Source of the DNA: Polynucleobacter necessarius
GTDB taxonomy: Bacteria; Pseudomonadota; Gammaproteobacteria; Burkholderiales; Burkholderiaceae
Assembly (NCBI RefSeq): GCF_900096755.1
Contig: NZ_LT615227.1
Location: 235,018-299,017 of the forward strand
Reading direction: 5' to 3'
DNA: 64,000 bases
Shown: one piece after another, positions 37,425 to 46,308 of the stretch
How positions within the stretch are numbered: position 1 is the first letter of the stretch
How the letters are laid out: every line of letters begins with the position of its first letter
The notes under the pieces: model-generated
Told to the model about the DNA's origin: nothing
The model's input: the letters and a program-made list of their open reading frames with translations, nothing else
Databases searched by the model: none
Position numbers and translations under genes: made by a program

Positions 37425-38429
37425 TTAGTCTACGGAAATCTTGGCTTTCTCTACAACTTTAGACCAACGACTTTGCTCTAGCTTGATAAATGTCGCGAAT
37501 TGACTTGGGGTATCGCCAACCAGCACTGCGCCATCCTCAAGCATCCTCTTGGAATCCTCTTTTGACTTCAAGGATTTTGCGATTTCTTTTTGCAATTTCT
37601 CAATGATTGGTTGAGGGGTGCCAGCAGGCACCATAATTCCATACCACTGTGATGTTTCAAAGCCTTTGTACCCCAACTCCGACAATGTAGCTACATTGGG
37701 CAACACCTTGGATCTCTCGGAAGAACCAACGGCCAGAGGACGCAACGTGCCTCCTTTAATCTGCCCCATTAATGATGGAAGGCCATTAAAGGTTGCTTGT
37801 ATTTGCCCACCTATTAAATCAGTCAGCATAGGCCCAGACCCTTTGTATGGGACGTGCACCAAATCAATGCCAGCTTCAGATGAAAAATATTCCATAGCCA
37901 AGTGCCCAGCGCTACCGTTGCCAGCAGACCCGTAATTAATTTTTCCTGGATTTTTTTTAGCATCAATTACTAAGTCACCCAATGTTTGATAGGGGCTCTT
38001 TGAGCTAACAGCAATCACATTCGGCACCTTTGCCACCAAGGTAACGGGTGCGAAATCCTTATTGGGGTCGTACGGTAACTTCTTGCCAAACAAGGCTGGA
38101 TTCACTGCAAGCGTTCCCACATGCCCCAGTATCAATGTGTATCCATCTGGGTTTGCGCGCTTCACTTCCTCCATGGCAATATTCCCAGCACCCCCTGGTT
38201 TATTGTCAACATAAACTGACTGACCAAGGCTAGTGCTAAGGCTATTGGCTACAGACCTGGCAACAATCTCAGAAGTTCCACCAGTGGCAAAGGGGACAAC
38301 CAATCGAATAGATTTGCCAGGAGGATAGCTCACGATCAAATTGATTGGTCGATTTGGCCACTCCTGAGCGGTCGCCATACCGGCAATCGAAAGAATTGCC
38401 AAAAATAAAGATTGTTTAAAGAATTTCAT
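37425..38429 (-). CDS. Bug/TctC-family periplasmic solute receptor with an enlarged first strand
   Basis: A 334-residue Bug receptor with signal peptide (cleavage at GMATAQEWPN). Family features are VDNKPGGAGNIAMEEVKRANPDGYTLILG, SYASAGNGS-like GSAGNGSAGHLAMEYF and MLTDLIGGQIQATFNG. The N-terminus is odd: NRPINLIVSYPPG is followed at once by KSIRLVVPFATGGTSEIVAR, so the first beta strand and glycine loop seem to be present twice, about 14 extra residues in frame. It follows the GntR gene by 10 bases, and together they probably form an operon serving the divergent amidohydrolase pathway. Confidence 0.85.
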   Translation of the reverse strand: MKFFKQSLFLAILSIAGMATAQEWPNRPINLIVSYPPGKSIRLVVPFATGGTSEIVARSVANSLSTSLGQSVYVDNKPGGAGNIAMEEVKRANPDGYTLILGHVGTLAVNPALFGKKLPYDPNKDFAPVTLVAKVPNVIAVSSKSPYQTLGDLVIDAKKNPGKINYGSAGNGSAGHLAMEYFSSEAGIDLVHVPYKGSGPMLTDLIGGQIQATFNGLPSLMGQIKGGTLRPLAVGSSERSKVLPNVATLSELGYKGFETSQWYGIMVPAGTPQPIIEKLQKEIAKSLKSKEDSKRMLEDGAVLVGDTPSQFATFIKLEQSRWSKVVEKAKISVD

Positions 38430-38438
38430 TATGTCTCC

Positions 38439-39152
38439 TTAATTTACTTCTGCTGAATATTGAAATGCCATCGCGTCACCAACTGAACTGCGGTATTCCA
38501 CCGGTTTGCCAGATAAATCAAAAGCTATACGATTTACCCTTACTGCTGGGTACCCTTCCTTCATGCCTAATGCTTTGGCATCCATCTTTTTCGTTAACTC
38601 AAAACCGACCTGATCATTGGCTTTAATAACGGCAATGCCGCATGATTTGGCGTACATCGGATAAAACAGTTCCTCAAATTCATCAGGCCGCAAGGATGCC
38701 AATCTTTTAAATTTAGGCAATGGTAAATAAATAGTTTCATATAGAAAGGGCTCGCCATTAATCAGTCGTATACGGTGAATTTTTAAAAGCATCTTGCAAG
38801 CCCAGCCCGTTAACTTAGAGATTTCTTTATCGAGTGGGATTTCTTTTATAGCAAGAACTTTTGCCTGAGGCGTTTGTTGCTCAAAGTCTTCTGGCTGATG
38901 ACGAAAGAATCGCAGCATGGATTGCCCATTGAGACCACTACTGACAGCGGTACTTTTGCCATGGCGTTTAACCAAAATACCTTCGTCAGCTAGTTGAGCT
39001 ACTGCCTGCCGAATAGTTCCTAATGCAACCCCATATTCTTTTGCCAAACTGGCTTCCGATGGAATTGCATTCCCAATATGCCAAACCCCCTCCTCAACCT
39101 TCTTGCGGAATACCGAAGCCAAACTCTGGTAACCCAAGGATGTTGCTTTCAT
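38439..39152 (-). CDS. GntR family regulator, HutC/UTRA subfamily
   Basis: A 237-residue regulator. The N-terminal winged HTH reads GNAIPSEASLAKEYGVALGT followed by IRQAVAQLADEGILVKRHGK. A UTRA ligand-binding domain fills residues 90-235 (KLTGWACKMLLKIHRIRLINGEPFLYETIYLP and PAVRVNRIAFDLSGKPVEYR). Members sense small metabolites and usually repress neighbouring catabolic genes. It is divergent from the amidohydrolase; the 16-bp palindrome and its half-site array between them are the probable operator. Confidence 0.9.
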   Translation of the reverse strand: MKATSLGYQSLASVFRKKVEEGVWHIGNAIPSEASLAKEYGVALGTIRQAVAQLADEGILVKRHGKSTAVSSGLNGQSMLRFFRHQPEDFEQQTPQAKVLAIKEIPLDKEISKLTGWACKMLLKIHRIRLINGEPFLYETIYLPLPKFKRLASLRPDEFEELFYPMYAKSCGIAVIKANDQVGFELTKKMDAKALGMKEGYPAVRVNRIAFDLSGKPVEYRSSVGDAMAFQYSAEVN

Positions 39153-39180
39153 AACCGCGTCACTAACCCTCTTTGCTAAC

Positions 39181-39236
39181 TCATCTACTCATCTACTCAT
39201 CTACTCATCTACTCATCTACTCATCTACTCATCTAG
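39181..39236. repeat. 8-bp tandem repeat, six perfect copies plus one variant
   Basis: The unit TCATCTAC occurs six times without interruption (39181-39228), followed by TCATCTAG (39229-39236), which opens the palindrome. The repeat lies in the 5' region of the GntR gene and upstream of the divergent amidohydrolase. Each unit contains the operator half-site ACTCATCT. Confidence 0.95.
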
Positions 39237-39242
39237 ATGAGT
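39227..39242. promoter_or_regulatory. 16-bp palindromic operator candidate for the GntR/HutC-type regulator
   Basis: ACTCATCTAGATGAGT is a perfect palindrome centred on TCTAGA. Sites of this length and centre are known for HutC-subfamily regulators such as DasR. The position, between the regulator gene and the divergent target, fits an autoregulating operator. Confidence 0.7.
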
Positions 39243-39257
39243 TATGCTACCATAATC

Positions 39258-40034
39258 ATGATGAATATTGACGCCCATTTTCATATTTTTGATAAAAACT
39301 ACATCTCAAATGAGCATGCGCGGTATTTGATCAACTATGATGCCCCGCTGGATGAATGGGAGATGCTTGCAAACGAGCAACAAATTACCGGGGGTGTCAT
39401 TGTCCAGCCGAGCTTTCTAGGCTATGACAACTCGATTCTGCTAAATGCCCTTAAACACCACCCCATGTTACTAAGAGGTGTCGCTGTAGTCGATCCAGAA
39501 ATATCTAGACATGAACTGGGTAATTTAAAAAGACAGGGTATTAGCGGTATAAGGCTGAACCTATTTGGCGATAAAGACCCATTGAGCACCTTAGAAAAAA
39601 ATCAGGCACTTATAAGCCAAATTAAGGATGAGGATCTACATCTACAAATCCACCACGAAGATGGACTGCTAAATGAACTGCTACTGCATATTCCAGCGGG
39701 CGTAAAGATTGTTGTTGATCACTTTGGTAGGCCGTTGATAGACAATGAGTTCAGCTTAAAGAATGCAGGGATTAATAAACACCTGGGAATGCTCTGAGTG
39801 AAGCTGAGCGCTCAATATCGAGCACCAAACATCAAACACCAAAATCTTTATAAATACTGGCTCGCCACAATTGGTGCAGAACATCTTTTATGGGGTAGTG
39901 ATTGGCCTCACACCCGCTTCGAGAGCTCTCAAACATACGCAAATCAAATGCAAGCCTTCTTAGGGCTTACGGGTGATCATGAAGCAATCAAGCAGATTCT
40001 CTCTGAAAATCCACGGACCTTGTATTGGCCCTAG
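39258..40034 (+). pseudogene. Amidohydrolase (2-pyrone-4,6-dicarboxylate lactonase-like), nonsense mutation
   Basis: A TIM-barrel amidohydrolase of about 258 residues with the N-terminal metal motif IDAHFHIFD, the strand IVVDHFGRPLID and the C-terminal LLWGSDWPHTRFE. An in-frame TGA at 39795-39797 splits it, and the frame continues on both sides. The stop stands where relatives have tryptophan (VWVK; here L-stop-VKLSAQYR), so TGG to TGA is the likely change. ATGs at 39258 or 39261 fit the family start; an ATG at 39237 lies inside the operator. Relatives open lactone or amide rings of aromatic breakdown products. Confidence 0.85.
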
Positions 40035-42226
40035 GGCTGCTTGGCCCGGGCTATATGCAACTTTCTATAGCTATCCAACAGACGGTGATGCCTGTCGAGT
40101 CCATCAAGCTGAAGATTATTGGTTGGTGTTAATCCATAGAAACGAACGCTGCCGTCTACTGATCCCAACACAGCATCCATTCTGGCATCACCAAACATTC
40201 TTCTGAAATTAACGAGGTAGTCTTCTAGCTCCAGATCGTCATTCAACAATACCTCTAGAACTACATTTAAGGCCTGATAAAACAAACCACGATCAATTGT
40301 GTTGTCGTTGTATTGAAGAAAAGCGCCTACCAGCTCATGCGCTTCGTCCAATTGTTTTAGAGCAAGATGAATGAGCAGCTTTAGCTCCAGCACTGTGAGT
40401 TGGCCCCAGACAGTATTTTCATCAAACTCAATGCCAATCAAAGTGGCAATATCACCATACTCATCGAGCTCATTGTTTTCTAATCGATCCAGCAATGCTG
40501 CAAGCTGTTTATCATCTAAGCGATGAAGATTTAAAATATCTTCTCGGAATAACAATGCTTTGTTGGTGTTATCCCAGATAAGATCCTCTATTGGATATAC
40601 CTCGGAATAACCGGGAACCAAAATTCGACAGGCTGTAGCACCCAGCTGGTCATAGACCGCGCCATAAGACTCTTTACCCAAGTCCCCCAAAATACCAAAC
40701 AAGGTTTCGGCTTCCTGAGTATTCGAATTCTCACCATTTCCCGAGAAATCCCATTCAACAAAATCGTAATCAGACTGAGCACTAAAAAAGCGCCATGACA
40801 CAATGCCGCTGGAATCAATAAAGTGCTCAACGAAATTATTTGGCTCTGTTACCGCCTCGCTGGCAAACGTCGGCGCCGGCAAATCGTTCAGACCTTCTAG
40901 GCTGCGACCCTGGAGTAATTCAGTCAGACTGCGCTCTAGCGCAACTTCTAAACTTGGATGCGCACCAAAAGATGCAAAAACACCTCCTGTACGGGGATTC
41001 ATTAAGGTGACGCACATCACGGGGTAGGCTCCACCAAGCGATGCATCCTTCACTAATACTGGAAAGCCCTGCTCTTCTAGACCTTGAATGCCAGCCAGAA
41101 TGCTTGGATACTTTGCGAGCACTTCCTGGGGAACGTCCGGCAAGGCGATTTCACCCTCAATGATTTCACGCTTGACTGCCCGCTCAAAAATCTCCGACAA
41201 ACATTGGACTTGCGCTTCTGCCAACGTATTGCCAGCACTCATTCCATTGCTAACAAAAAGATTCTCAATTAAATTGGACGGGAAATAAACTGTCTTGCCA
41301 TCTGACTGTCGCACGTACGGCAAAGAGCAGATACCTCGCTGCGCGTTACCAGAATTTGTATCGACTAAATGGGAGGCACGCAACTCACCATCTGGGTTAT
41401 AGATTTTTCGACAGTACTCATCCAGAATTTCCGTGGGAAGCACATCTTTTGAACCAGGCTTGAACCACTTCTCATTGGGGTAATGTACAAAATCCGCATT
41501 CGCAAGATCTTCTCCCCAATATGTGCCCGCATAAAAATGGTTATTACTTAATCGCTCAATATACTCACCCAATGCCGAAGCTAGAGCACTTTCCTTGGTA
41601 GAGCCTTTACCATTGGTGAAGCACATTGGGGAATGCGCATCACGGATATGCAGAGACCACACATTAGGAATGATGTTGCGCCAAGAGGCGATCTCAATCT
41701 TGATCCCTAAATTGGCTAGCAAGGCTGACATATTAGCTATGGTTTGCTCAAGCGGCAAATCTTTTCCAGGAATAAATGTGCTTACATCAGACGCAGGCTG
41801 AATTGCCAACAAGGCCTGCGCGTCAGCATCCAGATTTTCAACTTCTTCAATGACAAACTCTGGGCCTTCCTGCACTACTTTTTTAACAGTGCAGCGTTCA
41901 ATGGAGCGCAAGATACCTTGACGATCTGCGGCAGAGATATCTGCAGGCAACTCCACCTGAATTTTGAATATTTGCTGATAGCGATTTTCAGGGTCAACGA
42001 TATTATTTTGTGAGAGTCGAATATTTTCCGTAGAAAGATTGCGAGTGTCGCAGTAAAGTTTTACAAAGTAAGCGGCACATAAAGCAGATGAAGCCAAGAA
42101 ATAATCAAATGGGCCCGGGGCTGAACCATCGCCTTTGTAGCGGATGGGCTGATCAGCAATGACTGTGAAGTCATCGAACTTAGCCTCCAGCCGCAGCTTA
42201 TCGAGAAAGTTAACCTTAATTTCCAT
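40031..42226 (-). CDS. OsmC-YcaO fusion protein
   Basis: About 731 residues. Residues 1-135 form an OsmC-like domain (FDYFLASSALCAAYFVKLYC, with a conserved cysteine). The YcaO domain follows (FTNGKGSTKESALASALGEYIERLSNNHFY, GMSAGNTLAEAQVQCLSEIFERAVKR, RSLTELLQGR), with the E-rich ATP-binding segments of the family. The C-terminal 150 residues are helical and acidic, as in E. coli YcaO. E. coli YcaO aids beta-methylthiolation of ribosomal protein S12 by RimO, whereas other YcaO proteins make azolines in peptides. No precursor peptide or partner is nearby, so a YcaO/RimO-type role is more likely. It is fully intact within a decaying region. Confidence 0.88.
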   Translation of the reverse strand: MEIKVNFLDKLRLEAKFDDFTVIADQPIRYKGDGSAPGPFDYFLASSALCAAYFVKLYCDTRNLSTENIRLSQNNIVDPENRYQQIFKIQVELPADISAADRQGILRSIERCTVKKVVQEGPEFVIEEVENLDADAQALLAIQPASDVSTFIPGKDLPLEQTIANMSALLANLGIKIEIASWRNIIPNVWSLHIRDAHSPMCFTNGKGSTKESALASALGEYIERLSNNHFYAGTYWGEDLANADFVHYPNEKWFKPGSKDVLPTEILDEYCRKIYNPDGELRASHLVDTNSGNAQRGICSLPYVRQSDGKTVYFPSNLIENLFVSNGMSAGNTLAEAQVQCLSEIFERAVKREIIEGEIALPDVPQEVLAKYPSILAGIQGLEEQGFPVLVKDASLGGAYPVMCVTLMNPRTGGVFASFGAHPSLEVALERSLTELLQGRSLEGLNDLPAPTFASEAVTEPNNFVEHFIDSSGIVSWRFFSAQSDYDFVEWDFSGNGENSNTQEAETLFGILGDLGKESYGAVYDQLGATACRILVPGYSEVYPIEDLIWDNTNKALLFREDILNLHRLDDKQLAALLDRLENNELDEYGDIATLIGIEFDENTVWGQLTVLELKLLIHLALKQLDEAHELVGAFLQYNDNTIDRGLFYQALNVVLEVLLNDDLELEDYLVNFRRMFGDARMDAVLGSVDGSVRFYGLTPTNNLQLDGLDRHHRLLDSYRKLHIARAKQP

Positions 42227-42303
42227 GGATATATTCCGAAAATGACGCAATAAATGATGTGACTGCCATTATCCATCGCAATGCTAATGCAGTGTTATCA
42301 AAG

Positions 42304-42333
42304 AAAATGCCACCCCTAGGGGTGGCATTTTTA
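42304..42333 (-). terminator. Perfect palindromic terminator
   Basis: A 28-bp perfect palindrome (arms AAAATGCCACCCCT and AGGGGTGGCATTTT, 42304-42331) with T tracts in both directions. It ends the lipase pseudogene transcript before the ycaO gene. Confidence 0.85.
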
Positions 42334-42351
42334 ATCCGGGTATCTAAGCTG

Positions 42352-43677
42352 TTAACTTGGAAGCTGTGCGGCCTGATCACAATTATTTGTAGCGGGTTTA
42401 CCAGCCAATCGATCCTTGATCCATGGCAGATAAAAAGGTTTGGAAGCCCCCGGGGTAGTGAAGTGTGATTGATCCCCAGGCAATTGAATTCTATTCACAT
42501 TACCACCCATTTTGCACATCTGTTCTTGATAGATAGAGCTTACCCATGATTGGCGGATTGGTAACGTCTTTATTGCCCCAATAAATTACCACCGGTGCAA
42601 TTAGCTTGGTTGGGTTCACACTACCCTTCACCATTGTCTTGGTCCACTCCAAAGGATTGGTAATTTGGTCCTTCAAAACGCCTTTATATTGACTACTCAA
42701 GTTGAAATTCAGGGTATCTGCAACAACAGCATGCATACATTTATTACTGATAACCTCATCCAATATCTTGGCGCCATTCTCTGTAAAGATATCGGTCAGC
42801 TTTAATTTGGGGTTGGCGGCCTGCACGCCCCACATGCTCATTGCCATATGAGAAAAGTCAAAGATATTTTTAGTGCGCATCTGGATGATGTCCGCTGAGA
42901 GACTTTTGTGCATTAGCCTCATCTACAGTAGCCCCAGGCAACATGATGGCAATGTCATCCGGCGCCAAAGCCACTGACCCAATTAATTCCAAACTATCGG
43001 AGGCCGTTCCTTTTTTGGAGAAGTACTCCGGCATGCTTGCTGCTGCCACAGCCACACCACCACCCTGCGACCAGCCATAGATAATGGTTTTTTACCCGCT
43101 CCAGTTTCTTTCATCGAACTTGCTGCTCTTGCAGCATCAATCGTACCCATAGAATTGGTTGTAGCAAGAGCATATTGATGCCTACCGCCACCACCTTGGC
43201 CCTGATAGTCAGTTGCAACAACGACATATCCCTCTTGAATAAATTCTTCAATCGCAGGAATTCCATAATCAGTCCAAGAGTTCCCGCCAATTAAAAAATA
43301 CTCATTTAGCGGAACTACAGGATTGAGCACCTGCGATGGGCCGCAGCTCTGAGCCGCACCAGTGGTTCCATGAGCCCAAGACATAATTGGTCTGCCTTCC
43401 TTAGGTGCGGGGCCCACTGGCGCAACCACCAATCCCGTAACGATGGTTTTGCGTCCATATAAATCTGAAGAGATGTATGCAATCTTCCAAGCCTGAGCAC
43501 CCTTTACCGAGGTTTTAATCTGCTCTTTTTTAATCACCTGCCCCAACTTTCCATCCGGAGTCATTTTGAGCAATAACTCATAAAAGGGAGCAACAGGAGG
43601 ATCGGCAAAAACTGCTAAGAAATTGCCCCAATGAAAGCGCCAAGAATTAAGCTGGAAAGTAGTTTTTTCATATTCAT
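42352..43677 (-). pseudogene. Secreted lipase/esterase (LIP-type alpha/beta hydrolase) with five lesions
   Basis: The reconstructed protein of about 440 residues has a signal peptide (MNMKKLLSSLILGAFIGAIS), an oxyanion region IMSWAHGTTGAAQSC, the nucleophile elbow GWSQGGGVAVAAAS and the histidine region GDQSHFTTPGA. Lesions: one T missing at the end of the signal peptide (near 43616); one A missing in the coding A6 run (T6 at 43088-43093) just before the nucleophile; one extra A at 42904-42907; a tandem duplication TATC (GATAGATA, 42528-42535). A fifth shift is probable from the way the fragments overlap near 42983-43090. The start is ATG 43677. Confidence 0.85.
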
Positions 43678-43742
43678 ATAAATCATTCATTGGCGATAAC
43701 CGCCCATGCCTAGAACTATACCTAAGTCTTCTAAATGCTCTT

Positions 43743-44396
43743 TTAATCCAGCAAATGCCCAGTCTTTACAAAGATGGTGCAACCCTCTTTGCTAAATGGC
43801 TGATGTAGGCTCATATGTGGGCTTCTAATCCACGATCCAGCAGGGTAGCGTCCGTGTTCATCTTCAAAAACACCATCAACTACAAAAATTTCTTCGCCGC
43901 CGTAATGCTTGTGCGGATTGAAATAAGTTTGAGGCGCCCAACGAACTAAAGTCAATCCACTGCCTTGCTGCATTAGGGGCATCACGTTCAGACCTGGAAC
44001 CATCCCTTGATACCAAGGTGCAGTTTTGGTATCTATGATTTCTCGCTTCACTTGATCTGGGCCCAGATGCCGCAATTTGACAAAGAGAGTGCAGCCTGAC
44101 TTGCTAAATGGTGCGTGCGAAGAACCAGGGGGATTCATGAGATAGGTGCCAGCTGGATAATCACCGGTTTCATCACTAAATACCCCATCAAGAACCAATA
44201 TCTCTTCACCAAACTCATGAATATGCTTAGGGAATTGGGATCCAGGCTGATAGCGAACAATTGAAGTTGCTTTTGCGACCTCATCACCAACGCGATCAAG
44301 CATGCGCCTTTCAACGCCCGACTCTGGACTGGGTAACCAAGGTAAGTCATGGTGGTTAATAACGACCCGCCTACTGTAATCAGAGTTGATATTCAT
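43743..44396 (-). CDS. Double-cupin ChrR-like protein
   Basis: A 217-residue protein of two homologous cupin repeats. The first has FPKHIHEFGEEILVLDGVFS, the second FNPHKHYGGEEIFVVDGVFE, and each is followed by YPAGTYLMNPPGSSHAPFSK or YPAGSWIRSPHMSLHQPFSK. These match the ChrR-type cupin (HxH...E...H metal site). It lacks the zinc-binding anti-sigma domain of true ChrR, and no ECF sigma gene is adjacent. ATG 44396 was chosen because the upstream extension is hydrophobic and not family-like. It is intact. Confidence 0.82.
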   Translation of the reverse strand: MNINSDYSRRVVINHHDLPWLPSPESGVERRMLDRVGDEVAKATSIVRYQPGSQFPKHIHEFGEEILVLDGVFSDETGDYPAGTYLMNPPGSSHAPFSKSGCTLFVKLRHLGPDQVKREIIDTKTAPWYQGMVPGLNVMPLMQQGSGLTLVRWAPQTYFNPHKHYGGEEIFVVDGVFEDEHGRYPAGSWIRSPHMSLHQPFSKEGCTIFVKTGHLLD

Positions 44397-44508
44397 ATAT
44401 TGCACTTCAAGTATTGAAAAACAGGATAAGAATAGCAAGCAATTTGAATATGCGCTGGCATGACGAACTTACATGAAGTGAGATAAAGTCTATTACATTG
44501 GGTAATTC

Positions 44509-45223
44509 TTGAATAGACACTTGTTAAGGGCTTTATGGGCTTATTGCCAAAACGCTCTCGTAATTGGAGCGTCAGGGACTATAGGGTCTAGCTTTGTAGA
44601 GCTACTGGAAAGCAACCCCGCTTGCTCAAAAGTTGTTGGAATTCATCGCAACTCTACCCATGCCATTGACTACAGCTTGCCTGAAACCATTGAAGCATCT
44701 GCAAATAGCCTAAGTTTCGCTGGGCCCCTTTCAACTCATCATTAATACTATTGGAGCGCTTCATTCCGAGGAATGGATGCCAGAGAAGAAATTAGATGAC
44801 CTAAGCCAAACGCAATTGGCTGAAATGTTCAATATCAATGGTATTGGCCCAGCGTTAACGATTAAATACTTTTCAAAACTCTTAGATCCACAACATGGTG
44901 TGATGGCCACACTGTCGGCCAAAGTTGGCGGCATTGAAGATAACCGACTTGGCGGCTGGTATAGCTACAGAGCCTCCAAAGCTGCCTTAAATATGATTCT
45001 TAAAACAGCGTCTATTGAGCTAGCAAGAACAAAGCCGAATATTGCGCTAATTGCACTTCATCCCGGCACCGTTAATTCCAGACTGTCACAACCCTTTCGT
45101 GGGCAACAAATAGGTAGAGACCCGCTTGAGGCAGTGAGTGACATGTTTCATGTCTTAGAAGGCGTAAATAAAGAAGATTCGGGGAGCTTTTTGTCTTACT
45201 CGGGTGAAAAATTACCCTGGTAA
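44509..45223 (+). pseudogene. C-factor-like short-chain dehydrogenase, frameshifted
   Basis: An SDR of about 230 residues: NALVIGASGTIGSSFVELLE at the N-terminus, the central FNINGIGPALTIKYFSKLLD, the active-site YSYRASKAALNMIL and the end IALHPGTVNSRLSQPF. Between the parts one extra C in the C4 run at 44725-44728 shifts the frame: with three it reads FAGPFQLIINTIGALHSEEW. The N-terminal start is unclear; TTG at 44509 is the only frame opening, and the true start may be nearer the VIGASG motif. The product is unknown. Confidence 0.78.
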
Positions 45224-45282
45224 TCAATTAAAGGCTCTCGGAAACTGCCCCGTCTAGTTAGTGCGGCCCTCAAACGATAATA

Positions 45283-45299
45283 CCACCCAAGGGTGGCTT
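45283..45299. terminator. Short bidirectional terminator hairpin
   Basis: CCACCC-AA-GGGTGG (45283-45296) followed by CTTT, between the convergent SDR and Bug pseudogenes. Confidence 0.6.
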
Positions 45300-45319
45300 T
45301 ATTGATGAATGCTATAGCC

Positions 45320-46292
45320 TTACTCGCCTGTAATTTTCTTCTCTCTAATCAATCTACCCCAAGTGGCAGATTCTTTGGCCATATATTTTGCAAGCTCTTC
45401 ACGTGAAGTGGGCATTGGCGTCAGGCCATGATCATTTAATTGGCTTACAACATCAGGCGACTTTAGTACCTTCACAATCTCAACATTCCAGCGATCCAGG
45501 ATCGGGGTCGGGACCTTAGAAGATGCAACAAAAGCATACCAATTTGTAGCATTAAATCCAGGGAATCCAGACTCAGCAATAGTAGGAACTTTTGGGAGCG
45601 ACTTAAGACGCTGCGGACCCGTTACTGCCAGAGGAATGAGTTTGCCGTTTTCGATGTACGCCTTTGCTGTGCTGTAGGTTGAAAAATAAGCAGCCACCCT
45701 TTCGCCGAGCAAATCCTGCATTGCTGGGGCGCCGCCTTTGTAAGGGACATGCATAGTTTCAATACCGGCCATTTCATCCAACAACTCTCCAGCCAGATGA
45801 GAGGCTGACCCCGGCCCAGTGGAGGCGTAATCTAATTTTTTGGGATTTTTCTTGGCATAGGCAATGTACTCTGCGAATGTCTTAATGCCAGTTCCAGAAT
45901 TAACCACCAAAATATTTGGGAAGTTAACACCCATCGTAATAGGAGAAAGATCTTTAAAGGGATCGTATGGCAACTTCATCATATGCGGAGCAATGGTGAG
46001 CGGCCCAGCTGAGCCAAATAGGATAGTGCTGCCATCTGTCGGTCCAGTCGCGGCAAATTGATGTGCAATATTTCCGCCTGCACCACCCCGGTTATCGACG
46101 ACCACATTGGCGCCAATGTTCTCGCCCAGTTTTTTCGAGATGATCCGAGCCGCTGTATCTGCGGCCCCGCCCGCTGCAAATCCGACAACCATAGTGATCG
46201 TCTTTTTAGGCGGGAATTCTTGAGAGTACGCTGAGTAACTAAGCGCCCCTAAAGCAATACAAAGGAATTGATTAAGGATTTTTTCATTTTCA
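45320..46292 (-). pseudogene. Bug/TctC receptor of the tcu locus, frameshifted in the signal peptide
   Basis: The mature receptor is open (MVVGFAAGGAADTAARIISKK, then VVDNRGGAGGNIAHQFAAT and MQDLLGERVAAYFST). The signal peptide is out of frame: the ATG at 46286 or 46292 is followed by an A6 run (T6 at 46278-46283) that needs seven A to read MKKILNQFLCIALGALSYSA and continue into SQEFPPKKTIT. Without export the receptor cannot work. It lies directly downstream of tcuB, so it probably bound tricarballylate or a related tricarboxylate. Confidence 0.82.
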
Positions 46293-46308
46293 TAGCAATC
46301 ATTATTTA

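Noticed and set aside
39181..39236. Tandem repeat as a CRISPR array
   Set aside because: The 8-bp units are contiguous without spacers, and no cas gene is in the window.
39258..40034. TGA read as tryptophan or selenocysteine in the amidohydrolase
   Set aside because: Other genes here end normally at TGA with no extension, no SECIS-like element was seen, and the lesion fits the local decay.
40031..42226. YcaO gene as part of a RiPP (azoline peptide) biosynthetic cluster
   Set aside because: No precursor peptide, dehydrogenase, protease or exporter gene lies around it; the domain layout matches the stand-alone E. coli YcaO type with an OsmC addition.
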